A DNA stretch of 64,000 bases from OM182 bacterium MED-G28 (GTDB taxonomy: Bacteria; Pseudomonadota; Gammaproteobacteria; Pseudomonadales; Pseudohongiellaceae): positions 62,001 through 126,000 of the forward strand of contig NTJZ01000008.1 of assembly GCA_002457215.1 (NCBI GenBank), in the 5' to 3' direction. Position numbers and translations under genes: made by a program. The notes below the pieces were generated by a model. It searched no databases. It had not been told where the DNA came from and was given only the letters and a program-made list of their open reading frames with translations. Positions 26,333 to 37,287 of this stretch are shown in pieces (position 1 is the first letter of the stretch; every line of letters starts with the position of its first letter).

Positions 26333-26953
26333 ATGGAATTAGCATTAGCTTTACCTGGTAAGAAAGCAGGGAAAGAAAAAATATCCATTTCAGATGAATC
26401 TTTTGGCCGTGAATACAATGAGCCATTAGTGCATCAAACAGTTGTTACTTATTTAGCAGGTGCACGTCAGGGCAGCGTCAAACAGAAGACTCGTTCAGAG
26501 GTTCGTGGTGGTGGGCGCAAGCCATGGCGCCAAAAAGGAACTGGCCGCGCACGTGCTGGAACAATTAGAAGTCCAATTTGGCGCTCAGGTGGGGTGACAT
26601 TTGCAGCAAGACCGCAAGATCATTCGAAAAAGCTCAATAAGAAAATGTATCGCGGAGCAATGCAGTGCATTCTTTCCGAACTAATCCGACAAGACCGATT
26701 GATTGTTGTAAATGATTTCACGCTTGAAACATATAAAACCAAGGACTTAGTCAATAAGCTCAAAGAATTTGATCTAGACAACGTACTAATAGTTTCAGAT
26801 CAAATCGAACAGAATCTTTTTCTCGCCGCAAGAAACCTCCATAAAGTAGATGCGCTGGATGTCTCTGGACTTGATCCAGTGAGTCTTATCGGTTTCGAGA
26901 AAGTATTGATCACTGTGCCTGCGTTAAAAAGGGTTGAGGAGATGCTTTCATGA
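26333..26953 (+). CDS. rplD: 50S ribosomal protein L4
   Basis: 206 residues. The basic exit-tunnel loop reads [19 protein letters not shown], with the core fold after it. In E. coli L4 represses its own operon at the leader of rpsJ. The stop overlaps the rplW start (ATGA), so translation is coupled. Confidence 0.98.
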   Translation: MELALALPGKKAGKEKISISDESFGREYNEPLVHQTVVTYLAGARQGSVKQKTRSEVRGGGRKPWRQKGTGRARAGTIRSPIWRSGGVTFAARPQDHSKKLNKKMYRGAMQCILSELIRQDRLIVVNDFTLETYKTKDLVNKLKEFDLDNVLIVSDQIEQNLFLAARNLHKVDALDVSGLDPVSLIGFEKVLITVPALKRVEEMLS

Positions 26954-27249
26954 ATGAAGAACGCATTTATACCATCATCTTAGCGCCGCATGTTTCAGAG
27001 AAATCTACATTAGCTGGCGAGTTAAGTAATCAGTACACGTTTAAGGTGGCAAATGACGCTACCAAACCTGAAATTAAAAAAGCTGTTGAAATTATTTTTA
27101 ATGTTGTTGTTGCCGATCTGCAGGTGTTAAACGTGAAGGGAAAAACCAAGCGTAATAATCGTGGCAAGATTCGCCGGCGTCCGAGTTGGAAGAAAGCTTA
27201 TGTCCGACTAGAGGAAGGCCACGAAATTGATTTTGCGGATATAGGATAA
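26950..27249 (+). CDS. rplW: 50S ribosomal protein L23
   Basis: 99 residues, with the N-terminal [11 protein letters not shown] motif and the [16 protein letters not shown] basic loop ([12 protein letters not shown]). It sits at the tunnel exit and docks trigger factor and SRP. Starts inside the last codon of rplD. Confidence 0.98.
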   Translation: MNEERIYTIILAPHVSEKSTLAGELSNQYTFKVANDATKPEIKKAVEIIFNVVVADLQVLNVKGKTKRNNRGKIRRRPSWKKAYVRLEEGHEIDFADIG

Positions 27250-27269
27250 TCGGGGTGAGGGGTTAAATC

Positions 27270-28103
27270 ATGCCAGTAGTTAAGTGTAAACCTACATCAC
27301 CAGGGCGCCGTTTTGTCGTCAAGGTTGTGAATCCTGATTTGCATAAAGGCGAACCATATGGGCCTTTAACAGCACCAAAATCTAAATCTGGTGGTCGCAA
27401 CAATAAGGGACGCATTACTCGGCGCCATGAGGGTGGAGGGCATAAGCAAAAGTATCGCGTTATCGATTTCCGTCGCAACAAAGACGGTATCGAAGCTAAA
27501 GTTGAGCGACTTGAGTATGATCCGAACCGCTCTGCAAATATTGCCTTGTTGCTGTACGCGGATGGTGAGCGCCGTTACATAATTGCGCCGGCAAAAGTTA
27601 ACAAAGATGATGTGTTGCAGTCTGGAGACGAAGCTCCTATTAAAGAAGGGAATTGCTTGCCTCTGCGCAATATTCCATTGGGTAGCACCGTGCACTGTGT
27701 GGAAATGAAGCCAGGTAAAGGTGCTCAGATTGCTCGTAGTGCTGGTACTTCATTGCAGCTCGTTGCAAGAGAAGGTGATTATGCAACACTAAGACTCCGT
27801 TCAGGCGAGATGAGAAAAGTATTAAGTGAATGCAGAGCGACTCTCGGAGAAGTTTCTAATTCAGAGCACTCGCTAAGATCACTAGGTAAGGCCGGAGCGA
27901 AACGTTGGCGTGGAGTTCGCCCAACCGTGCGCGGTGTTGCCATGAATCCAGTTGATCACCCACATGGCGGCGGTGAAGGAAGAACATCTGGTGGGCGTCA
28001 CCCCGTATCACCCTGGGGTACGCCAACTAAGGGATATAAAACTCGAACAAACAAGCGAACTGATAATATGATCGTTCGTCGTAGAAATGCCAGTCGCAAA
28101 TAG
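27270..28103 (+). CDS. rplB: 50S ribosomal protein L2
   Basis: 277 residues (273 in E. coli). Shows [20 protein letters not shown] near the start and the highly conserved [14 protein letters not shown] loop near the end, whose His is important for peptidyl transfer. Confidence 0.98.
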   Translation: MPVVKCKPTSPGRRFVVKVVNPDLHKGEPYGPLTAPKSKSGGRNNKGRITRRHEGGGHKQKYRVIDFRRNKDGIEAKVERLEYDPNRSANIALLLYADGERRYIIAPAKVNKDDVLQSGDEAPIKEGNCLPLRNIPLGSTVHCVEMKPGKGAQIARSAGTSLQLVAREGDYATLRLRSGEMRKVLSECRATLGEVSNSEHSLRSLGKAGAKRWRGVRPTVRGVAMNPVDHPHGGGEGRTSGGRHPVSPWGTPTKGYKTRTNKRTDNMIVRRRNASRK

Positions 28104-28128
28104 CGACAAGTGATAGAGGATTAAATAC

Positions 28129-28401
28129 GTGCCACGTTCACTGAAAAAAGGTCCATTCATTGATCTTCATCTTTTGAAGAAAGTGCAGACCGCAGCTGAC
28201 AACAAAGACAAGCGACCCATTAAAACTTGGTCGCGTCGTTCAATGGTTTCGCCAGACATGCTTGGGTTAACTATTGCCGTTCATAATGGCCGCCAGCATA
28301 TTCCAGTGTTTATTACTGAGGACATGGTTGGTCATAAATTGGGGGAATTTTCACAAACCCGAACTTATCGCGGCCACAATGCGGATAAAAAGGCACGCTA
28401 G
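28129..28401 (+). CDS. rpsS: 30S ribosomal protein S19
   Basis: 90 residues, starting with GTG. Typical [17 protein letters not shown] start and the [14 protein letters not shown] segment. It precedes rplV with an SD sequence that overlaps its own stop. Confidence 0.97.
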   Translation: MPRSLKKGPFIDLHLLKKVQTAADNKDKRPIKTWSRRSMVSPDMLGLTIAVHNGRQHIPVFITEDMVGHKLGEFSQTRTYRGHNADKKAR

Positions 28402-28410
28402 GAGATGGTT

Positions 28411-28743
28411 ATGGAAGTTCAGGCAAGATTAAAAGGCGCGCGCCTCTCTGCACAGAAAGCAAGATTGGTTGCGGACCAAGTTCGAGGTAAAGGTGTTGAG
28501 GAAGCATTGGAGCTTCTCTCTTATAGCTCCAAAAAAGGCGCTTCCATTATTAAAAAAGTTTTAAACTCTGCGATTGCGAACGCTGAACACAACGAAGGTG
28601 CAGACGTGGATGAACTTAAAATATCAACGATTTGCGTTGATGAAGGTATGACTATGAAACGCATAATGCCGAGAGCCAAGGGTCGCGCCGATCGTATTCT
28701 CAAGCGTTCTTGTCACATAACAATTACAGTCGCTGATAGTTAG
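28411..28743 (+). CDS. rplV: 50S ribosomal protein L22
   Basis: 110 residues. ATG 28411 is preferred over ATG 28405 because AGGAG (28400-28404) abuts the first ATG but is six bases from the second. The tunnel-lining hairpin region reads [17 protein letters not shown]. The S19 stop codon forms part of the ribosome site. Confidence 0.96.
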   Translation: MEVQARLKGARLSAQKARLVADQVRGKGVEEALELLSYSSKKGASIIKKVLNSAIANAEHNEGADVDELKISTICVDEGMTMKRIMPRAKGRADRILKRSCHITITVADS

Positions 28744-28752
28744 GAAATAGCT

Positions 28753-29424
28753 ATGGGTCAAAAAGTACATCCAACTGGTATTCGCCTTGGAATCGTTAAG
28801 AAGCACACTTCAGTGTGGTTTGCAGAAGGGCAAGAATATGCTGATAACTTATTAGTTGATTTGCAAGTTCGAGAATTTGTAAAAAAACGCTTGGCCAGCG
28901 CTTCCGTGTCTCGAGTAGATATTGAGCGTCCAGCGCAAACTGCGAAAATTACGATCTATACTGCGCGACCAGGTATCGTTATTGGCAAAAAAGGCGAAGA
29001 TGTAGAGAGATTAAGGGGTGTTCTTACAAAAAAAATGGGAATTCCTGTGCAAATCAACATTGAAGAAATCAGGAAGCCAGATTTAGATGCGCAACTGGTT
29101 GCAGACAGTGTTGCATCACAGCTAGAGCGTCGCGTGATGTTTCGCCGTGCAATGAAGCGTGCGGTGCAAAATGCTATGCGACAAGGTGCTGAAGGAATCA
29201 AAGTACAAGTTGGTGGTCGCTTAGGTGGCGCTGAAATTGCTCGCTCAGAATGGTATCGGGAAGGGCGTGTGCCTTTGCATACATTGAGAGCGGATATCGA
29301 TTACGCAACTTCAGAAGCAAGCACTACCTATGGAATTATTGGTGTGAAAGTTTGGATCTTTAAAGGTGAAATATTGGACCTTGACGAAGCTATTTTTCCA
29401 AAGCAGCAGCCAGCGTCAAGTTAA
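28753..29424 (+). CDS. rpsC: 30S ribosomal protein S3
   Basis: 223 residues (233 in E. coli). N-terminal [15 protein letters not shown] domain with [17 protein letters not shown], and the C-terminal domain with [21 protein letters not shown]. It ends slightly earlier than E. coli S3. Confidence 0.98.
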   Translation: MGQKVHPTGIRLGIVKKHTSVWFAEGQEYADNLLVDLQVREFVKKRLASASVSRVDIERPAQTAKITIYTARPGIVIGKKGEDVERLRGVLTKKMGIPVQINIEEIRKPDLDAQLVADSVASQLERRVMFRRAMKRAVQNAMRQGAEGIKVQVGGRLGGAEIARSEWYREGRVPLHTLRADIDYATSEASTTYGIIGVKVWIFKGEILDLDEAIFPKQQPASS

Positions 29425-29451
29425 GCGAAAGTAGAATAGAGGAAGAACTAC

Positions 29452-29865
29452 GTGTTACAACCTAAGCGCACAAAATTTCGCAAGATGATGAAGGGACGTA
29501 ATCGAGGTCTAGCTCATCGAGGCAGCAAGGTGGATTTTGGTGAGTATGGCCTTAAAGCCATTTCGCGTGGTCGTTTGACGGCACGTCAAATTGAAGCAGC
29601 TCGACGTGCAATGACACGTCATATTAAGCGAGGCGGGAAAGTCTGGATTCGAGTTTTCCCAGATAAACCAATTACCCAAAAGCCTCTTGAGGTTCGTCAG
29701 GGTAAGGGCAAAGGCAATGTTGAATATTGGGTAGCTCAAATTCAGCCGGGCCGAATCATGTTTGAAATCGAAGGTGTAGATGAGGTGGTAGCGCGAGAAG
29801 CATTTTCATTGGCTTCTGCAAAACTACCATTCGCAACATCTTTCGTAAGGCGAACAGTAATGTAA
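29452..29865 (+). CDS. rplP: 50S ribosomal protein L16
   Basis: 137 residues with GTG start. Typical [18 protein letters not shown] start and the [21 protein letters not shown] segment. It binds near the A-site tRNA elbow. Confidence 0.98.
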   Translation: MLQPKRTKFRKMMKGRNRGLAHRGSKVDFGEYGLKAISRGRLTARQIEAARRAMTRHIKRGGKVWIRVFPDKPITQKPLEVRQGKGKGNVEYWVAQIQPGRIMFEIEGVDEVVAREAFSLASAKLPFATSFVRRTVM

Positions 29866-29919
29866 AAACTTGTTCTTAACTTTGATGAACATAGTTTTAA
29901 GATCCCTTTAGGTAATGTA

Positions 29920-30138
29920 ATGAAAGCGGAAGAAATAAGAGACAAGACAGTAGAAGAATTGCAGTCACAACTGCAGGAACTTTATAAGGATCAGTTTAAT
30001 AATCGTATGCAAAATAGCATGGGTCAACTTGGTCAAAATCATCTTGTCAAAGAAGTGCGAAAGGACATAGCAAGAATTAAGACAATTATTTCTGAAAAGA
30101 AGAATTCAGAGACAGAACATGAGAAGAGTGAAACTTAA
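29920..30138 (+). CDS. rpmC: 50S ribosomal protein L29
   Basis: 72 residues (63 in E. coli): two helices with [19 protein letters not shown] and [16 protein letters not shown], plus about nine extra charged residues at the C-terminus. A 54-base spacer after rplP carries its own ribosome site. Confidence 0.95.
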   Translation: MKAEEIRDKTVEELQSQLQELYKDQFNNRMQNSMGQLGQNHLVKEVRKDIARIKTIISEKKNSETEHEKSET

Positions 30139-30140
30139 TT

Positions 30141-30443
30141 ATGCCGGACACTGAAACTAAAGAGAGCCAAGCTAGTACAGGCGGTCAAAAAGAGCGGTCG
30201 CGTACAGCGACGGGTAGGGTTGTGTCTAACAAAATGGATAAATCTATCGTTGTGCTCATAGAGCGGCGTGTTAAACACCCTGTTTATGGGAAAATCATTA
30301 AGCGCTCAACAAAAATTCATGCCCACGATCCGAATAACGATTGTTTGCCAGGGGATGAGGTAACGATTAAAGAAGTTCGTCCAATATCAAAAACTAAGAG
30401 TTGGTCTCTAGTTTCAATTGATGAGCGGGCAACACAGGTTTAA
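30141..30443 (+). CDS. rpsQ: 30S ribosomal protein S17
   Basis: 100 residues against 84 in E. coli. The OB-fold core starts near residue 20 ([17 protein letters not shown]) and includes [18 protein letters not shown]. The extra N-terminal stretch of about 16 residues is acidic and polar. No better internal start is visible. Confidence 0.96.
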   Translation: MPDTETKESQASTGGQKERSRTATGRVVSNKMDKSIVVLIERRVKHPVYGKIIKRSTKIHAHDPNNDCLPGDEVTIKEVRPISKTKSWSLVSIDERATQV

Positions 30444-30494
30444 TTAGGAATTTGGTTTTGTATTTGCTAAGCAAGTACAAGTTGGAGTGAATCG

Positions 30495-30863
30495 ATGATT
30501 CAAGTGCAGTCTTACTTAGACGTCGCAGACAATAGCGGCGCCAGACGCGTAATGTGTATCAAAGTGCTAGGTGGTTCTCACCGACGTTATGCGCGTATTG
30601 GTGACATTATTAAAGTTACTGTTAAGGAAGCGATTCCTAGAGGCAAAGTTAAGAAAGGTCAGGTATTGACTGCCTTGGTGGTAAGAACGAAGAAAGGCGT
30701 GCGTCGCGGTGATGGTTCCTTAATTCGATTCGATGATAATGCAGCAATCTTGTTAAACAATCAGGAAGCACCAATTGGTACGCGAGTATTTGGGCCAGTA
30801 ACACGTGAACTTCGAAATGAGAAGTTCATGCGAATAATTTCACTGGCTCCTGAAGTTCTATAA
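30495..30863 (+). CDS. rplN: 50S ribosomal protein L14
   Basis: 122 residues, the family length, with [21 protein letters not shown] at its start and the [24 protein letters not shown] end. First gene of the spc-type segment (rplN to secY). Confidence 0.98.
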   Translation: MIQVQSYLDVADNSGARRVMCIKVLGGSHRRYARIGDIIKVTVKEAIPRGKVKKGQVLTALVVRTKKGVRRGDGSLIRFDDNAAILLNNQEAPIGTRVFGPVTRELRNEKFMRIISLAPEVL

Positions 30864-30903
30864 AGAATTAAGTGAGAAGTAGCGAGCGCAAGCGAGAGAA
30901 TAG

Positions 30904-31215
30904 ATGAATAAGTTAAAGCGTGATGATGAAGTAATAGTAGTCACAGGAAAGGACAAAGGTAAGCGCGGAACTGTTTCTCAGATAGCAGGAGACCGAGTAG
31001 TTGTAGCTGGTGTAAATATGGTCAAGCGACACACTAAGCCAAATCCTAACGCAGGCGTGCAAGGCGGCATAATGGAAAAGGAAGCAGCACTGCATGTTTC
31101 TAATGTCGCGATTTTTAACCCAGAAACTAATACGGCTGACCGAGTTGGGATTCAGATAGACGAAGATGGCAATAAGCAGCGCATCTTTAAGTCCAACGGT
31201 CAGGTTATAGATTAA
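30904..31215 (+). CDS. rplX: 50S ribosomal protein L24
   Basis: 103 residues. KOW motif near the start ([18 protein letters not shown]) and the [10 protein letters not shown] segment. An early assembly protein of the large subunit. Confidence 0.97.
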   Translation: MNKLKRDDEVIVVTGKDKGKRGTVSQIAGDRVVVAGVNMVKRHTKPNPNAGVQGGIMEKEAALHVSNVAIFNPETNTADRVGIQIDEDGNKQRIFKSNGQVID

Positions 31216-31224
31216 GAGACGATC

Positions 31225-31953
31225 ATGGCTCAGTTTAAAGATTATTATCATAAAGAAGTCGTGCCCGTATTAGCGAAACAATTTAGTTTCACTAATACAA
31301 TGCGTGTGCCCAAGATTACAAAAGTTGTTCTCAATATGGGCGTGGGTGAAGCGGTATCTGATAAGAAAATATTAGAGAACGCTACAAATGACCTGCAGAT
31401 GATTAGTGGTCAAAAAGTAGTAATTACGAAGGCTCGTAAAAGTATTGCTGGTTTTAAGATTCGCGAAGGTTGGCCAATTGGTTGTAAAGTTACTTTACGC
31501 GGTGAGCGTATGTATGAGTTTCTAGAAAGACTCGTCAGTATTGCGATTCCAAGAATTAGAGATTTTCGCGGTTTGAGCCCAAAGTCATTTGATGGGCGTG
31601 GTAATTTTGCGATGGGTGTAAATGAACAGATCATTTTTCCTGAAATTGATTATGACAAGATTGATACTTTGCGCGGTCTTGACATTACTATTACTACTAC
31701 AGCTCAGAATGATGATGAAGGTCGTGCATTACTCACTGCAATGCGATTTCCTTTTCGTGGTATGGGTCCTGATGTAGAGGAAAATGCTTCTACAAATAAA
31801 GAATTCGTAGAAGAGGTAGCTGAAGAAGCGCCAGTTGCAGAAGCCGAGGAAACTGGCGCTGAAGAAACAGCAGCGGAAACTGAAAAAACTGAAGAGGCGC
31901 CAGCACAAGAAGCTGCTGATAACTCATCTGAAGAAAATAAAGAGGAACCATAG
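31225..31953 (+). CDS. rplE: 50S ribosomal protein L5 with long acidic C-terminal tail
   Basis: 242 residues against about 179 in E. coli. Residues 1-181 are ordinary L5 ([42 protein letters not shown] at 173-181), which binds 5S rRNA. Residues 182-242 form a Glu/Ala-rich, low-complexity acidic tail with no Cys or Trp, presumably disordered. The tail encodes the ribosome site of rpsN (AGAGGA), which starts two bases after the stop, so the reading frame is continuous and real. The function of the tail is unknown. Confidence 0.96.
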   Translation: MAQFKDYYHKEVVPVLAKQFSFTNTMRVPKITKVVLNMGVGEAVSDKKILENATNDLQMISGQKVVITKARKSIAGFKIREGWPIGCKVTLRGERMYEFLERLVSIAIPRIRDFRGLSPKSFDGRGNFAMGVNEQIIFPEIDYDKIDTLRGLDITITTTAQNDDEGRALLTAMRFPFRGMGPDVEENASTNKEFVEEVAEEAPVAEAEETGAEETAAETEKTEEAPAQEAADNSSEENKEEP

Positions 31954-31954
31954 T

Positions 31955-32260
31955 ATGGCTAAAGCATCTATGATAGCCAGGGAAGAAAAGCGATCCAGAA
32001 CTGTTGCTAAATATGCTGAAAAGCGAGCAGCTTTGCGAGCTGTTCTCAGGGATGCAAACGTATCTGATGATGAAAAATGGGCGGCGCAAGTGAAGTTACA
32101 AAAACTTCCTAGAGATGCAAGCCCAATTAGGCAGCAACGCCGCTGCCGAATCACTGGCCGCCCACATGGTGTTTATCGAAAATTTGGTCTTTGTAGAAAC
32201 AAATTACGTGAAGCTGCGATGCGCGGCGATGTGCCTGGTTTAACCAAGGCAAGTTGGTAG
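31955..32260 (+). CDS. rpsN: 30S ribosomal protein S14 (zinc-independent type)
   Basis: 101 residues from ATG 31955, the E. coli-type length. [16 protein letters not shown] start and [25 protein letters not shown] end. Only two Cys are present, so it is the long form lacking the CXXC-X-CXXC zinc ribbon. Confidence 0.97.
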   Translation: MAKASMIAREEKRSRTVAKYAEKRAALRAVLRDANVSDDEKWAAQVKLQKLPRDASPIRQQRRCRITGRPHGVYRKFGLCRNKLREAAMRGDVPGLTKASW

Positions 32261-32274
32261 ATGGGAGTAGAAAT

Positions 32275-32670
32275 ATGAGTATGTCAGACCCAATTGCAGA
32301 TTTCTTAACTCGCATTCGTAATGCGCAAATGGCGCAAATGCCGCTTGTCAGCAGTCCTTCATCAAAAATTAAATTGGCTATTAGCAAAGTGCTGCAAGAC
32401 GAAGGCTATATTAACGGTTATGAGGTTAATAACGAAGGCGGCAAGTCAGTCATTAATGTTGATCTTAAATATTTCCAAGGCAAACCTGTCATTGAGGAAA
32501 TTAAACGAGTTAGTCGCCCCGGCCTCCGTAATTACAAAGGGAAAGAAGATATACCGAAGAATCGAGCTGGTCTTGGTATTGCGATACTGACAACTAATCA
32601 AGGACTAATGACTGATAAACAGGCTGATGCTGCCGGAGTTGGCGGTGAGGTACTTTGTACTGTTTTTTAA
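32275..32670 (+). CDS. rpsH: 30S ribosomal protein S8
   Basis: 131 residues from ATG 32275 (GGGAG seven bases upstream); a TTG at 32254 would add a poor extension. [15 protein letters not shown] start and the end [11 protein letters not shown]. In E. coli S8 represses the spc operon by binding mRNA near rplE. Confidence 0.96.
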   Translation: MSMSDPIADFLTRIRNAQMAQMPLVSSPSSKIKLAISKVLQDEGYINGYEVNNEGGKSVINVDLKYFQGKPVIEEIKRVSRPGLRNYKGKEDIPKNRAGLGIAILTTNQGLMTDKQADAAGVGGEVLCTVF

Positions 32671-32702
32671 CACAGTGCTAACTAAGAAAGAGTAACGAGA
32701 AG

Positions 32703-33236
32703 ATGTCTAGAATTGCAAACGTACCAGTGGCTATCCCTAAGGGTGTTGAAACATCATTAAGTGATAGCAAAATCTCTGTTAAAGGGTCGAAAGGTAATTT
32801 AAACCTTTCGCTCCATAACTTGGTTGCTGTTGCACAAGATGGTGAAGAGCTTAAGGTTTCTGCTAGAAACACATCGCGAGAAGCAGGCGCGATGGCAGGA
32901 ACTTTTCGCTCATTGATAAATAATATGTTTTTAGGTGTAACTGAAGGGTTTCAAAAGAAACTAGAATTGCAAGGTGTTGGCTATCGCGCTAAGGCGGGCG
33001 GCAAGTCAGTTAATTTGACTGTAGGCTACTCGCATCCAATAGACTACAAATTGCCAGATGGTGTGACTGCTGAAACTCCATCCCAAACCGAAATTGTAAT
33101 TTCTGGTGCGGATAAGCAATTAGTAGGGCAGGTTGCTGCTGAAATCAGAAAATTCCGACCACCTGAGCCTTATAAAGGGAAAGGTATTCGCTACGCTGAT
33201 GAGCGTGTTTTTAGAAAAGAAGCGAAGAAAAAATAG
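32703..33236 (+). CDS. rplF: 50S ribosomal protein L6
   Basis: 177 residues, the family length. SRIANVPVAIPKGVE start, LQGVGYRAKAGGKSVNLTVGYSHP in the middle and KPPEPYKGKGIRY-type end (FRPPEPYKGKGIRYADE). Confidence 0.98.
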   Translation: MSRIANVPVAIPKGVETSLSDSKISVKGSKGNLNLSLHNLVAVAQDGEELKVSARNTSREAGAMAGTFRSLINNMFLGVTEGFQKKLELQGVGYRAKAGGKSVNLTVGYSHPIDYKLPDGVTAETPSQTEIVISGADKQLVGQVAAEIRKFRPPEPYKGKGIRYADERVFRKEAKKK

Positions 33237-33245
33237 GTTATAAAG

Positions 33246-33596
33246 ATGAGTGTTAAAAAGACAGCTCGCTTAAGAAGAGCAAAACGAGCAAGAGCAAAGA
33301 TTAGTGAGCTGCGAATTAATCGCCTCTGTGTATATCGTTCGCCTCGACACATCTATGCGCAGATTATTTCGCCAACTGGCAATGTAGTTATAGCAAGTGC
33401 TTCCACTGTTGAGAAAGACAGTAAGAAAGGAGCTACTGGCAATATTGAGGCGGCGGTTAAGATTGGTACATTAATAGCTGAGCGGGCTAAAAAAGCAGGT
33501 ATCGAAGAAGTAGCCTTTGATCGCTCTGGTTATGCCTATCACGGAAGAGTAAAAGCATTAGCTGATGCTGCGCGTGAAGGCGGATTGCAATTCTAA
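33246..33596 (+). CDS. rplR: 50S ribosomal protein L18
   Basis: 116 residues. Basic N-terminus then [16 protein letters not shown] and the end [21 protein letters not shown]. Binds 5S rRNA with L5. Confidence 0.98.
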   Translation: MSVKKTARLRRAKRARAKISELRINRLCVYRSPRHIYAQIISPTGNVVIASASTVEKDSKKGATGNIEAAVKIGTLIAERAKKAGIEEVAFDRSGYAYHGRVKALADAAREGGLQF

Positions 33597-33608
33597 GGAA
33601 TTAAAAAT

Positions 33609-34121
33609 ATGGCATTTAAAGACGAGCCAGGTAAAAACAACGAAGAGGGCATGCAAGAGAAACTTATTCAAGTTAATCGTGTAGCCAAAGTCGTAAAAGG
33701 TGGCCGAATATTTGGTTTTACTGCTCTAACAGCAGTTGGCGATGGTAACGGTCGTGTGGGGTTTGGTCGTGGTAAGGCCCGTGAAGTGCCTTTGGCAATT
33801 CAGAAAGCGATGGAATCAGCTAGACGCAATATGATCACTGTGAATTTGGATGGGAATACCCTGCAATACCCAATTAAGTCTCGCCATGGCGCTTCAAAAG
33901 TTTATATGCAGCCTGCTTCTGAAGGTACTGGTGTAATTGCCGGCGGAGCAATGAGGTCGATTTTGGAATTAGCCGGTGTTCAGAACGTATTAGCTAAGTG
34001 TTATGGCTCTACAAATCCGGTAAACGTGGTTCACGCTACATTTAAGGGCCTTCGCGATATGCGTTCGCCAGAAGATATAGCAGCAAAACGCGGAAAAGCT
34101 CTAGAAGAAGTAGCAGGCTAG
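33609..34121 (+). CDS. rpsE: 30S ribosomal protein S5
   Basis: 170 residues. Double-stranded RNA-binding domain with [19 protein letters not shown] and the loop [18 protein letters not shown]; the C-terminal domain has [22 protein letters not shown]. Important for decoding accuracy. Confidence 0.98.
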   Translation: MAFKDEPGKNNEEGMQEKLIQVNRVAKVVKGGRIFGFTALTAVGDGNGRVGFGRGKAREVPLAIQKAMESARRNMITVNLDGNTLQYPIKSRHGASKVYMQPASEGTGVIAGGAMRSILELAGVQNVLAKCYGSTNPVNVVHATFKGLRDMRSPEDIAAKRGKALEEVAG

Positions 34122-34140
34122 CCGGAAAAGGATTAGAACG

Positions 34141-34332
34141 ATGGCAAAAAAGAAGACTGTCAAAGTTGTTTTAGTGAAAAGTCCAATTGGCATTTTGCCG
34201 AAGCACAAGCTTTGTTTGAAAGGGCTTGGTCTTAGACGTATGCGCCAATCTGTAGAAGTAGAAGATACGCCTGCGGTGCGCGGCATGATCAATAAAGTTA
34301 ACTATATGTTAGCTATTGAAGGTGAGAGTTAG
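34141..34332 (+). CDS. rpmD: 50S ribosomal protein L30
   Basis: 63 residues (59 in E. coli). [26 protein letters not shown] and a short C-terminus ending in [11 protein letters not shown]. Two bases separate its stop from rplO. Confidence 0.96.
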   Translation: MAKKKTVKVVLVKSPIGILPKHKLCLKGLGLRRMRQSVEVEDTPAVRGMINKVNYMLAIEGES

Positions 34333-34334
34333 TC

Positions 34335-34925
34335 ATGGAACTTAATACATTAAGCCCAGCTATGGGCAGTACCAGAGCAAAAAAGCGTGTTGGTCGAGGT
34401 ATAGGTAGTGGTTCGGGAAAAACCTGCGGAACAGGACATAAAGGTCAAAAATCTCGCAGTGGTGGTTCGGTAAAGCCCGGATTTGAAGGTGGACAAATGC
34501 CTTTGCAAATGCGATTACCGAAGTTTGGTTTTAGCTCAAGGGTAGGTCGTATTACTGCAGAAGTTCGGACTTCAGAGTTGAATAAAGTAGATGGCGGCTT
34601 AATATCTATTGAGAGTTTACGTAAAGCGCGAGTTATTACCGCAAATATTAAGCGCGTTAAAGTCATGCTTTCAGGTGAAGTAGTAAAGAAATTCACTGTA
34701 GAGGGTGTTGGCGTTTCTAAAGGGGCAAAAGAAGCTATTGAAAAAGCTGGCGGCAAAGTTATTGGAGTAAAAGCCACTGAACCTGCTAAGAAAACTGAAC
34801 CAGAAGCTAAAGCAAAGAAGGCGACGAAAAAAGTAAAAATAGCAGAGGCAAAAGAAGCAGCACCTGTTGAGGAAAGTTCCGCAGATAAAGCATCTGATGG
34901 CGAAGGTAAAGCTGACAAAGAATAA
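34335..34925 (+). CDS. rplO: 50S ribosomal protein L15 with C-terminal charged tail
   Basis: 196 residues against 144 in E. coli. Residues 1-146 are ordinary L15 ([20 protein letters not shown], then [11 protein letters not shown] and the [10 protein letters not shown] region). Residues 147-196 are an added tail, first Lys/Ala-rich ([11 protein letters not shown]) and then acidic ([17 protein letters not shown]). Low-complexity and probably disordered. This is the second ribosomal protein here with a tail after L5. Confidence 0.96.
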   Translation: MELNTLSPAMGSTRAKKRVGRGIGSGSGKTCGTGHKGQKSRSGGSVKPGFEGGQMPLQMRLPKFGFSSRVGRITAEVRTSELNKVDGGLISIESLRKARVITANIKRVKVMLSGEVVKKFTVEGVGVSKGAKEAIEKAGGKVIGVKATEPAKKTEPEAKAKKATKKVKIAEAKEAAPVEESSADKASDGEGKADKE

Positions 34926-34959
34926 GTAATTAACTAATTAGTGATACTAAAACTTAAAT

Positions 34960-36285
34960 ATGGCAAATAAACCTAACATCAACCCAGAAAATATCGGCGC
35001 CGGCCTTGGCGAGCTGAAGTCGCGACTATTATTCTTGTTGTTTGCCATTTTCGTTTATCGAGTTGGTACACATATTCCTGTGCCGGGGATTGATCCCTTG
35101 CAGCTACAGGCTTTTTTCCAACAAAACGAAGGCACCTTTGCTGGCATGTTTAATATGTTTTCTGGTGGTGCCTTGGAGCGGATGAGTATTGTCGCCCTTG
35201 GGATCATGCCGTACATCTCCGCATCGATCATCATGCAATTGCTGACAGCAGTAAGTCCGCAATTAGAGCAGCTAAAGAAAGAAGGAGAGTCCGGTCGTCG
35301 CAAGATTACTCAGTACACCCGTTATGGTGCGCTAGTACTAGCAACAGTGCAGGGAACAGGTATGACAGTTGGTTTGTTGTCGCCGATGGCTTATAACCCA
35401 GGCATAGCATTTAATTTGACAGCAATTATTTCGCTGGTTACAGGTGCTATGTTTCTCATGTGGTTAGGCGAACAGATTACAGAAAAAGGTATAGGCAATG
35501 GTATATCTATGCTTATCTTTGCAGGCATCGTTGCTGGATTTCCCGCTGCTGTGGGCACATCTCTAACCCAGGCCTATGAAGGACAAATTAGTGGTGTACT
35601 GCTGTTGGTCGTTGCGCTTATCGCGGTTGGTGTTGTTGCTGGTATCGTTTATGTAGAGAGGGCACAACGGCGTATTACGGTTAATTATGCGAAACGTCAA
35701 CAGGGCCGCAAGATGTATCAGGCCCAGGCCAGTCATTTGCCGCTAAAGATTAATATGGCTGGGGTAATTCCAGCAATTTTTGCTAGCTCAATCTTATTGT
35801 TTCCAGCCTCATTGGGGCAGTGGTTCGGTCAATCGGAAGGCTCCGAATGGTTACAAGATCTTGCTCTACTCATAGGTCCAGGCCAGCCACTTTACATAAT
35901 AATTTTTAGCGCAATGATTATATTTTTCTGCTTCTTTTATACCGCGTTAGTTTTTAATCCACGTGATGTTGCAGAGAACTTGAAGCGCTCTGGTGCATTT
36001 ATTCCAGGTATACGTCCGGGTGAACAAACTGCTAAATATATTGATGGGGTCATTACCCGCTTAACAATGTTTGGGGCGATATACATTACGCTAGTTTGTT
36101 TGCTACCAAATTTCATGCAGATGCTGGCAAATGTGCCATTTAATTTAGGTGGGACTGCGTTACTTATTTCCGTTGTGGTTACTATGGATTTCTGGTCCCA
36201 AGTGCAATCCCACTTGATGTCTCATCAATATGATTCACTTATGAAGAAATCAAAATTAGGCAGCTACGGCAGTAGTGGTATTTAA
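34960..36285 (+). CDS. secY: SecY preprotein translocase subunit
   Basis: Channel subunit of the Sec translocon. 441 residues with ten predicted helices; plug region after [14 protein letters not shown], cytoplasmic loop [21 protein letters not shown] and the [13 protein letters not shown] segment. Position between rplO and rpmJ is canonical. Confidence 0.98.
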   Translation: MANKPNINPENIGAGLGELKSRLLFLLFAIFVYRVGTHIPVPGIDPLQLQAFFQQNEGTFAGMFNMFSGGALERMSIVALGIMPYISASIIMQLLTAVSPQLEQLKKEGESGRRKITQYTRYGALVLATVQGTGMTVGLLSPMAYNPGIAFNLTAIISLVTGAMFLMWLGEQITEKGIGNGISMLIFAGIVAGFPAAVGTSLTQAYEGQISGVLLLVVALIAVGVVAGIVYVERAQRRITVNYAKRQQGRKMYQAQASHLPLKINMAGVIPAIFASSILLFPASLGQWFGQSEGSEWLQDLALLIGPGQPLYIIIFSAMIIFFCFFYTALVFNPRDVAENLKRSGAFIPGIRPGEQTAKYIDGVITRLTMFGAIYITLVCLLPNFMQMLANVPFNLGGTALLISVVVTMDFWSQVQSHLMSHQYDSLMKKSKLGSYGSSGI

Positions 36286-36323
36286 GCATAGATTTTAAAT
36301 CTGTCGCTGGCAGGAGAAAGAAA

Positions 36324-36440
36324 ATGAAAGTTAGAGCTTCAGTGAAAAAGATTTGCCGTAACTGTAAAGTCATACGACGTAATGGTTCGGTTCGGGTTAT
36401 TTGTAGTGCAGAGCCTCGACATAAGCAACGTCAAGGTTAA
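36324..36440 (+). CDS. rpmJ: 50S ribosomal protein L36
   Basis: A 38-residue protein with AGGAGAAAG upstream. Zinc-ribbon residues are CRNC, a further Cys (VICSAE) and His (PRHKQRQG), the zinc-binding C+ form of L36. Located between secY and rpsM as in other gammaproteobacteria. Confidence 0.96.
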   Translation: MKVRASVKKICRNCKVIRRNGSVRVICSAEPRHKQRQG

Positions 36441-36466
36441 CGCGGAAAAGAGAATGGAGTAAATCT

Positions 36467-36823
36467 ATGGCACGTATTGCCGGGGTTAACATACCAGACC
36501 ATAAGCACATCGTGATTTCGTTAAGTTACGTATATGGCATTGGTGCAACTATTGCAAAAAATATTTGTGATACAACTGGTATTGAACCCTCAACTAAAGT
36601 TTCTGAGTTGAGTCCAGAACAGCTCGATGGTATTAGAGCTGAAGTAGCGAAAGTCCCTACTGAAGGTGATTTGCGTCGCGAAGTCTCAATGAATATTAAG
36701 CGCTTGATGGATCTAGGTTGTAACCGAGGCATCCGTCACCGTCGATCTTTGCCTGTAAGAGGGCAACGGACTAAAACGAATGCACGGACTCGTAAGGGGC
36801 CGCGCAAACCAATTAGAAAATAA
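36467..36823 (+). CDS. rpsM: 30S ribosomal protein S13
   Basis: 118 residues. [19 protein letters not shown] start, and the tail [19 protein letters not shown] reaching the P site. First gene of the alpha operon segment. Confidence 0.98.
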   Translation: MARIAGVNIPDHKHIVISLSYVYGIGATIAKNICDTTGIEPSTKVSELSPEQLDGIRAEVAKVPTEGDLRREVSMNIKRLMDLGCNRGIRHRRSLPVRGQRTKTNARTRKGPRKPIRK

Positions 36824-36879
36824 ATATGCGTTCACGAATGATGGGCTAGCTAAGCCGTCAGGAGTATTTGGGAAAGAAC

Positions 36880-37272
36880 ATGGCCACACCAAAAGCAACG
36901 ACAAAGAAGAAAACACGTACCCCTGTTATTGACGGGATTGCGTTTATACACGCTTCTTTTAATAACACCATTATTACGATTACAGATCGTCAAGGTAACG
37001 CTCTTGCCTGGGCAACAGCTGGTGGATCTGGCTTTAGAGGCTCTAGAAAGAGTACTCCATTCGCGGCGCAGGTTGCAGCTGAGAAAGCAGGTAAACAAGC
37101 GATTGAGTTATATGGCCTTAAGAGTTTGGATGTAAAAGTAAACGGACCTGGTCCGGGTCGCGAGTCAGCAGTTCGCGCACTAAATTCCTGTGGACTAAAG
37201 GTTGGTAATATCACTGATGTTACTCCAATTCCACACAACGGTTGCCGTCCGCCTAAGAAGCGGCGTGTTTAA
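36880..37272 (+). CDS. rpsK: 30S ribosomal protein S11
   Basis: 130 residues from ATG 36880; a TTG at 36868 would add four residues with a weaker site. [20 protein letters not shown] and the end [16 protein letters not shown] are typical. Confidence 0.97.
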   Translation: MATPKATTKKKTRTPVIDGIAFIHASFNNTIITITDRQGNALAWATAGGSGFRGSRKSTPFAAQVAAEKAGKQAIELYGLKSLDVKVNGPGPGRESAVRALNSCGLKVGNITDVTPIPHNGCRPPKKRRV

Positions 37273-37287
37273 ACTAGGAGAGAAAGT

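Noticed and set aside
31768..31950. L5 tail as a separate small gene
   Set aside because: It is in frame with L5 and has no start codon or ribosome site of its own.
31835..31954. Upstream extension of rpsN inside the rplE tail
   Set aside because: The extension reads the acidic tail in another frame; the S14 start with a ribosome site is at 31955.
34445..34918. Long minus-strand open frame opposite rplO
   Set aside because: It mirrors the low-complexity coding of L15, has no ribosome site, and overlaps an essential gene throughout.
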